Assembly: GCA_037074615.1 (NCBI GenBank)
Contig: CM073560.1
Location: 9,617,501-9,681,500 of the forward strand
Source: Leucaena leucocephala
Taxonomy: Eukaryota > Streptophyta > Magnoliopsida > Fabales > Fabaceae
Length of the DNA stretch: 64,000 nt
Direction: 5' to 3'
In this document: positions 57,947 to 64,000 of the stretch, in pieces
How the letters are laid out: each line of letters opens with the position of its first letter
How positions within the stretch are numbered: the first letter of the stretch is position 1
Translations under genes and position numbers: made by a program
Notes under the pieces: model-generated
Told to the model about the DNA's origin: nothing
Seen by the model: the letters and a program-made list of their open reading frames with translations, nothing else
The model's database searches: none

Positions 57947-60394
57947 ATTTGCCTCTAAACCTCTATAAATTTGTAGTACTTTAACCGTGAATAATGTCTA
58001 CGGAGACTTTTGCTGCAGTTAAAATCGCTACAAATATGGCTCTGTAAGGCGAGAACAAATTTGTAGTGGTTTAAACTGCTACTAATTTTTGCGCCACAAT
58101 GCGCGAACAGTTTTCAGCTGTTCAAACCGTTACAAACTTCCAAGCGGATAAGTGACTGTTAGTTTGTCGAAAGTTTACAACAATTTATGATCGTTGCAAA
58201 CTTCCGAGATAAGGAGTGACTGTTAGCATGCCTGAGTCTATAAGGAAAATGAACATTCACATTCTGCTCTAGGGACATGTTTGTAGTAATTTTAACCTTT
58301 GCAAAGTACCACATAGACTGATGCATAGAGACATATCAAAGACCGTTGGAATTTACAACGGTTTGTCATAATTAACCGCTACAAATGGAAAAGTCGTTAT
58401 AAAAAATGTGGTTTCAAAAACCTATAAATACCCCATATGCCTTCATTTCAAAATTTTGCCATTTACGACTAGCGAAGCTCTGCCGAATTGTGATCAGAAC
58501 TCTTACTTGGTGCGAAGACTGATATCTTAGTCCACTTTTAAGGTACAAATAGAAATTTTATTTATGTAGTTTATTTATTTAAAAAGTTGAGTTATTTATT
58601 TAATTTAGTTATATATTGATTATAAATCTTTATTTAACGTTATTTAATTGTTTATTTAACAAAATTTATATAGTTAGGTGGATTAGGAATACCTGTTTGA
58701 CTAGCAATATTTTTAATATGTTCGACTTTATTTTTATTTGTTAATAGGAATATAAATTGGACTACGAATACCTATTGGACTTTATTTTTTTAATATGTTA
58801 GACTTAAGAGTGTTGTTTGACTATGAATATTTTTATCTATTAATTAGGATTGTGATTATGAATATTTTGCAAAGTTTAGTATTTTGATTATTTTTATTTA
58901 TTAGTAATATGGATTAGGAAATTTTTTTATTTAGATTAATAAGATATTGTATTATATATTTGTAATTTTATTTAATATTTTGTCATGTAATTATTTGCTT
59001 ATAATTAATAGAATTTGTCGTTGTGTGTTTGTCATATTAAATAGAATGACTTATCGTAGTGGTAAGGAGCCCATTGAACTGTATAGACCTAACCCTAGCC
59101 AGAGTGCTGGTGATAAGGATTTTGAGCTGGACATTAGTGTGGATGATTATTGGACCTACTCGCTCAACGAGGCAATAATGTTGGATCTGTTTGAGGGAGA
59201 AGCTCCTCAAACTGGACAATCTTCCCACCAGCATGATGCAGGGAGGGAGCAGGTGCAGGGAGGAGAGGAGGGTAGGGATGATCAGGAGGGCGATAAGCGG
59301 CCTCGTCGTGGAATACGGCAAATAGGGCAGTTGGTAGAAGTTGTAGGTAATAATTTATTTAATTTATACTTTACAATTTATAATTAGAATTTTATATGAG
59401 TTTGAATAATATAATTATTTTTAAATTACACTTTGTATCCTTTGAATTACACAATTTAGGTCAACTAGCAGGATGACAGCTATAGATGTCTTTATGATGA
59501 CGAGGGCACGTGTGGTCGTGCCGGTTAACCTTATGGACCAGCCAATCCGATAAGGGGGCCAGTTGTACAAAGTTTATGGTGGAATAGCTTGTGCAGGGGA
59601 ATAACCTGAAGAAGCTAGCGGAGGACTGGAGGAATGCGAGGTTAGCCCTGTTTCATCGGGTGAGAGATGAAGGGACGCGGACTAAAGAGGACATAGTAGA
59701 CGATGTGCCAGATGGTGTCCCTGTGTAAGATTGGAGGGAGTTCATAAGATCGATGTTTACATAGGAGGAGAGGGTATGAATTTAGTTAATTAAGTTCAGA
59801 ATATTTAATTTTTTGCCCAGTTGACTGACCATATATGTAATTTGTTTTAGGAAGTATCCTAGAGAGGTGCCGCCAGCGTTTGTAATTGACTTTAAGGAGA
59901 GGAGGGTCGTGGTAGAGAAGGGATACAGGCCTAACATAGGCGAGATGTGGCCTGAGCTGTATAGGCCTTGAGATGGGACTCCTACATCAGAGGGGTTGAA
60001 GAAGTTGTTGTATGTATTTAATTAATATAAGTTAGTATTTTTATAAATAATTTACATTTTTTAATTTGTTTACTTTTCCAATTATTTTGACAGGCGTGGA
60101 TGACTCAGATCGATGCAGAGATGCTGGAGTCATAAGGGTCCACCTTGAATCCTACCGCATCACTCCTAGAGGCCCGGGCTGACCTCAGCACCTCGACAAG
60201 ATTATGGGACTCATCTTGGTCCCACACCAACGAGATTGAGACCATCTTCGAGTGCTCCCAGCCTGTCGTGCTCTCAGTCACAAGCTGTACCAGCCAAACA
60301 AGGGCAGGAGTCCAGTGCCAAAGCGAAGTATCTGTGGATGAGCTTGGGACGAGGTCAGACACGAGATGTAGGAGCAGGGGGAGACCATGTATTA
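57947..60394 (+). mobile_element. CACTA-like element, left part
   Basis: The first 450 bp hold repeated, inverted-capable units built on CGCTACAAAT / TTTGTAGTGGTT at irregular spacing, typical of CACTA subterminal regions. A TATA box (CTATAAATACCCCA) is at 58423, then an AT-rich intron-like stretch, then coding-like sequence at 59046-60390. No CACTA terminus was found, so the end is either cut by the 57946 LTR or lost. Confidence 0.5.
59046..60390 (+). pseudogene. CACTA-associated ORF relic (Ptta/En-Spm-like)
   Basis: Exon 1 starts at the ATG at 59046 (MTYRSGKEPIEL), is acidic and Gln/Gly rich, and ends near a donor-like GTAGGTAAT at about 59346. A second block (about 59461-59795) contains LKKLAEDWRNARLALFHRVR and, after a stop (59727-59729), WREFIRSMF. 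A third block (about 59850-60010) contains PPAFVIDFKERRVVVEKGYR and WPELYR, also broken. Around 60092 a segment starts AWMTQIDAEM. The order and the RW..L-K-type motifs are like the second protein of plant CACTA elements. I see stops in every block, so it is dead. The family call is weak. Confidence 0.4.
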
Positions 60395-63300
60395 TGAAAC
60401 ATCCTCCCTTAGACCCCTCAGAGTACACTTACGGAAGCGATATTAGCTCGATCATATCTTAACTTAAGCCCAAAAATTAAAAATTTTACTCTTAAGTTAT
60501 TTATTCTGAACCTTTACTTTAAGAACTGGTTTATCTCATTCTACACATCCAAATGAGGCTTATTACCTATCCACGGAATGCCCCAGATGTGTACTACTGG
60601 ATCACCAAATTTCGTAGCCAAACTTCTTCGTTTACTAGGTCAAACTGAGGTCAGAACACTGCTACCTCATGACCTGCGAATTTCTTTTTTGATTCATCAT
60701 TCACAAATTGAACATGCCAAACAAGATTTATTATTAAATAACAAAATAACATACAACAAGGCATACACAAAATTCTCATATTTCTATTACATCTTTTCCT
60801 GCCTAAAATCCGGCAGCACAACCGCTACATTCCTTCTGTAGAAAGTAACCGATCTTGTACCGATTCGGTAATTCCCGTAGGAACTACTATTCTACGTAAG
60901 TACCCAGGAAAGACTGGATGAACCTGCTAGGTCCACTCACTTCCAGCCTCCTTAGACAGCACCTGTGTACACAGTACGTATCAGTTCCTTTCTTTGTTCC
61001 TTCTTCGTTGCTAGAATTTCGGCAGCCTAACGGTGTCTCTTAGAATTCTCAGATTTTATTTTGACAGAACCTCCCCTGTAATGTTATATATGGGAATGAG
61101 ATTCAGGGGAATCTCAGTAGTAATAATCATAACAATATATGTAATGCAGAGTGACGGTGCTTGCTTGTGATTGTGTACAGATAAGTATGCTGCGTGCTTC
61201 CATATTCAATAACATATGATCATAGCGTTGGAATAGAGCTTCAAGCATAACATATAAGACAACAATCCAACCAAACAAAAGCACAACAAATCACAAAGAC
61301 ATTACATAAGAGCTAGGATTAGTTGCTACCTCAAAAGCAGAGCTTCAGAACTTCTTTACTACTTCCAACTTCACCAGAACTTCCTTACTTCTTTCTTTCT
61401 CTCACTTTCTCTCTCAAGAACTTCTTTCTTCCTCTCTTTCTTGCTTGTGCCGAAATGAGGAGCTAGGGGGTATTTATAGTATTGAGCAATGGCAATCTCG
61501 TAATTTTGAAGACTTATGGTCCTGTGGTCCTGGTTTTTCCTGAATTTCCTATTTTTCTTTATTCCTTTTATTGCATCATGCATGACATCATCTCCATGCC
61601 ACCTCATGGGACACCTCATCATGCACATGTCTCACATGGCGAAATTGAAGCCTTCTTGGACACCTTATCAGCTGACTCAGCAGTTCCAGTCCAATCCAGT
61701 ACCGGTCCGGTCCGATTTCCCACAAACTGGACTCACCGGCTAAGATTGTGCCACGTGTCCTTAACTTTTCTTCTGCCTCTAGGATGACGACATGTGGCAT
61801 CTGGAAGGGACCTTTCACGCCTTCCAATGCTATCCAGATAAGTCCCAGACTTTATCTGATCACCTCCTCGGTTATCGTGCCAACCGAGTAACTTTACTTT
61901 ATTGAAACAGCTTAAAATAGTATTTTAATGCCACTTTTTCTCACATGCTTCATAGGCTACGTTTTTGGGCTCTGGGAACATCATCTTGGGTCTCTGATCA
62001 AGCCCAAGTACTCTGATGGTACGATTCCCAAGAAACATCCCTTGGTAAATTACCAAAATACCCCTGAGTGCCCTTTGTTGCACTATTTTAACCCTAAGGG
62101 TAAAATCGTCATTTTACACCCTTCTGTACTCTGTCAGGGCATATACTGACTCTAAGTAACTTCATCTGCATGTACCTTGGCTTCTGGACCTATCCAGAAT
62201 GACCAAAATGCCCTTCATTCATCTGTTACCCTTTTATACAACACAGGGGCATTTTTGTAATTTCACACTTTTCCGGGGTTCTGCAGGACACTGGCCCACC
62301 TATCAGTCCAAGGGTCTTACTGGGCCTTGTTGGCGCCATTATTGGGCCTCTCAGGGTCCATTACCTTCATGGCACACATTACGAGGAATCTTCCCCCGTT
62401 AATGTTTATTAAATATTTTATCTATTATTCACCGTTTATACCCATATCCGGACACCGGCTCCTTCTGTCCGATACACTGGCCTACGGTGTTCAGGCATCC
62501 CTGTGAGTCATAACAGTCATCTGATTGAGGTCATCCGAACTCATTCAGTCTCTTTTCAAATACCGATAAATTTTCCTATCGGATACCCGGAGGCCTCATA
62601 CTCCCGTCTGGATTTTCTGATTTGTGAATAACTTTCTCTACAGGTCTCCTATCGGTATTCTGTCAGTTTCCTGACATCCGCCCCATAAGGACGCATCATC
62701 CTGTATTTTCTCACCTAGATCTGAAATCTAGGATATCCGGTATAAATTTTTATAACTTTTGGACGCTCAGTCCATTTATGGCTATCTAGAGTCTTCAAAA
62801 ATTCCTGTATTAAGCCAGATTACCGAGCGTCACTTGCTCTCTCTACCGGTGAAATCTGGGACTGAAATGCTTCCGGACAGTCTAAACCACTTCCGGCCTG
62901 ACTTTCTTTAATTACACTTTAGCCCCAAGGAACTTTTCTTCTTTTCAATTAAGTCCCTTTTTATTTGGCTAAAATTACACTTAAGGACCCCACCTTTTTC
63001 TCTACTTTTCCTTTTTGGCTTTATACTTTCCATAGTTGCACTTAAGCCCCTTCATTTTCTTTCTTTTGCAATTTAATCCCTTTCTTTGCATAAATGGCCA
63101 TCATATCCCTAGGGACTTTCACTATTTATATATCAGTCCCTGGACTTTTACTTATTTGTAGTTTAGTCCCTAAAAACCCTCTGTATGTTTCGGGAACTTC
63201 TGCTCAAAGGGATATTCCTCACATTCCTCATTTTGAACCTAGGTAAACTGTCCCGATTCTGTAGGTTAAAGACTTAACTCATCTTTAAATCCTGAAGGAC

Positions 63301-63441
63301 TTAGCTTATCCCTCAGATTCCTACAAAATACAGGTAAGTGATCCGCCCATATCAGATTACTACCCTGGGACTACGGGTTTAGCAGCCTGCCCATATCAGA
63401 CTACTTCCCAGTTCTCCTAGACCAAAAATTGGGATGTTACA
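60395..63441 (-). mobile_element. Long solo LTR inserted in CACTA-like sequence
   Basis: On the minus strand begins TGTAACATCCCAATTTTTGG at 63441 and ends GGGAGGATGTTTCA at 60395. Flanks TATTA (60390-60394) and TATTG (63442-63446), one mismatch. 3047 bp. TATA CTATAAATACCCCC at 61479-61466, donor-like GGTAGC at 61330-61325 (weaker than the others), hairpin 61115-61098 (perfect 7-bp stem). No genes. Confidence 0.85.
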
Positions 63442-63740
63442 TATTGCAGATATAGTCCCAGTTGTAGTCACATGTGGCAAGCACAGTGCAGTCCATTCAG
63501 AGCCAGTGGATGCCTTACTGAGTGTCATATTGACACAAATTTTGGGCATCACAACTCCTCTGACGATGCCTGTTATTAGTGTCATGCCTTTGGTCATATC
63601 ATTCCCACCACCCCTGCTCCCACACCGCCTTGCCCTTACAGTTCCATAGTAGCTGCCACTGCCAGATCTTAACGAGGATGTTCAAAATAAAGCATAACAT
63701 CCCTAAGCAAATTTCTGTCCTTTTTTAAAAACATTGTTAT
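63442..63740 (+). mobile_element. CACTA-like element, continuation after solo LTR
   Basis: Continues the coding-like sequence of 60092-60394. Short frames on both strands only; ends at the copia LTR start. Too short to identify. Confidence 0.35.
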
Positions 63741-64000
63741 TGTTGAAAATTGTGCCCTAGGGACCAATCATTGTCTTATAAACATTATTGTTTTATGAAT
63801 TTCTTAATTATGTTATCACATTATTTGCATGTTTACTGTGATGACCATCCTTGGATAACTCATGATCTTATCCTAAATATCCCTGGTCGGTCATCTATGC
63901 AGGAGCAGAGATGAAATAAGACCAGTATGACTTTGAAGATATATAGAGATATAAATCAAAGTCATAGGCACATGTAAGAGTACAGGGTGTTGGACCGACA
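63741..64000 (+). repeat. Copia-type LTR 3, cut by window end
   Basis: Begins TGTTGAAAATTGTGCCCTAG, matches the start of solo LTRs 1 and 2, and has about 36 extra bases at about 63771-63806 (AT-rich). Whether it is solo or part of a full element cannot be seen. Confidence 0.85.

Noticed and set aside
60105..60462. Overlapping ORFs of 107 and 105 codons on opposite strands
   Set aside because: Opposite-strand frames over the CACTA-like coding relic; the plus-strand frame even runs into the LTR.

Overview
This window looks like an intergenic, transposon-packed stretch of an AT-rich flowering-plant (eudicot-like) nuclear genome. The grounds are plant-type introns, a PASTICCINO1-like immunophilin gene, plant Ty1/copia, Ty3-like, Mutator and CACTA-like elements, an endogenous caulimovirid, and plant-type TTTAGGG repeats. 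I cannot name the species. No tRNA, rRNA or CRISPR array was seen.

Layout. 1-2.1 kb: decayed Ty1/copia pol with its 3' LTR. 2.1-2.8 kb: minus-strand gag relic. 3.4-5.0 kb: the last five exons of a host FKBP/TPR (PAS1-like) gene, all in frame with good splice sites. 6.07-12.6 kb: a Mutator-like element (MULE) with long terminal inverted repeats, GTTGTTATT arrays, transposase scraps and a captured NIPA-type Mg transporter fragment, followed by a related MITE. 13.0-19.9 kb: the 3' LTR and part of the interior of a long-LTR retroelement on the minus strand, carrying a copia solo LTR. 19.88-30.8 kb: a degenerate endogenous pararetrovirus (coat protein, protease/RT/RNase H, transactivator-like ORF, tRNA-Met primer site), all on the minus strand. 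It is split by a long solo LTR that itself carries a second copia solo LTR. 32.6-35.3 kb: another solo LTR with a 5-bp duplication. 36.1-39.1 kb: an intact two-exon host gene for a 151-residue protein with one membrane segment; its intron carries a truncated SINE flanked by a 36-bp duplication. 39.4-57.9 kb: a long-LTR element whose interior holds a Russian-doll nest of three more LTRs. 57.9-63.7 kb: CACTA-like sequence interrupted by a solo LTR. 63.74 kb to the end: the start of a third copia LTR.

Only two host genes are supported (PAS1-like 3' part; small membrane protein). Everything else recognisable is mobile or viral, mostly non-coding or broken. Solo LTRs dominate: seven can be bounded by matching or near-matching 5-bp duplications.

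The most interesting non-coding signal is in the long LTRs. Nine LTRs of quite diverged sequence each carry, in the same order, a CTATAAATAC-type TATA box (one variant), usually a splice-donor-like GGTAAG about 113-172 nt downstream (eight of nine), and a single GAGATT(T)C...GA(A)ATCTC hairpin whose two arms vary together. Other signals worth checking are a copia LTR array of about ten GTCGCGAC palindromes, telomere repeats at the junction of a broken transposon with a fold-back of viral sequence, and a second fold-back beside the viral primer-binding site.
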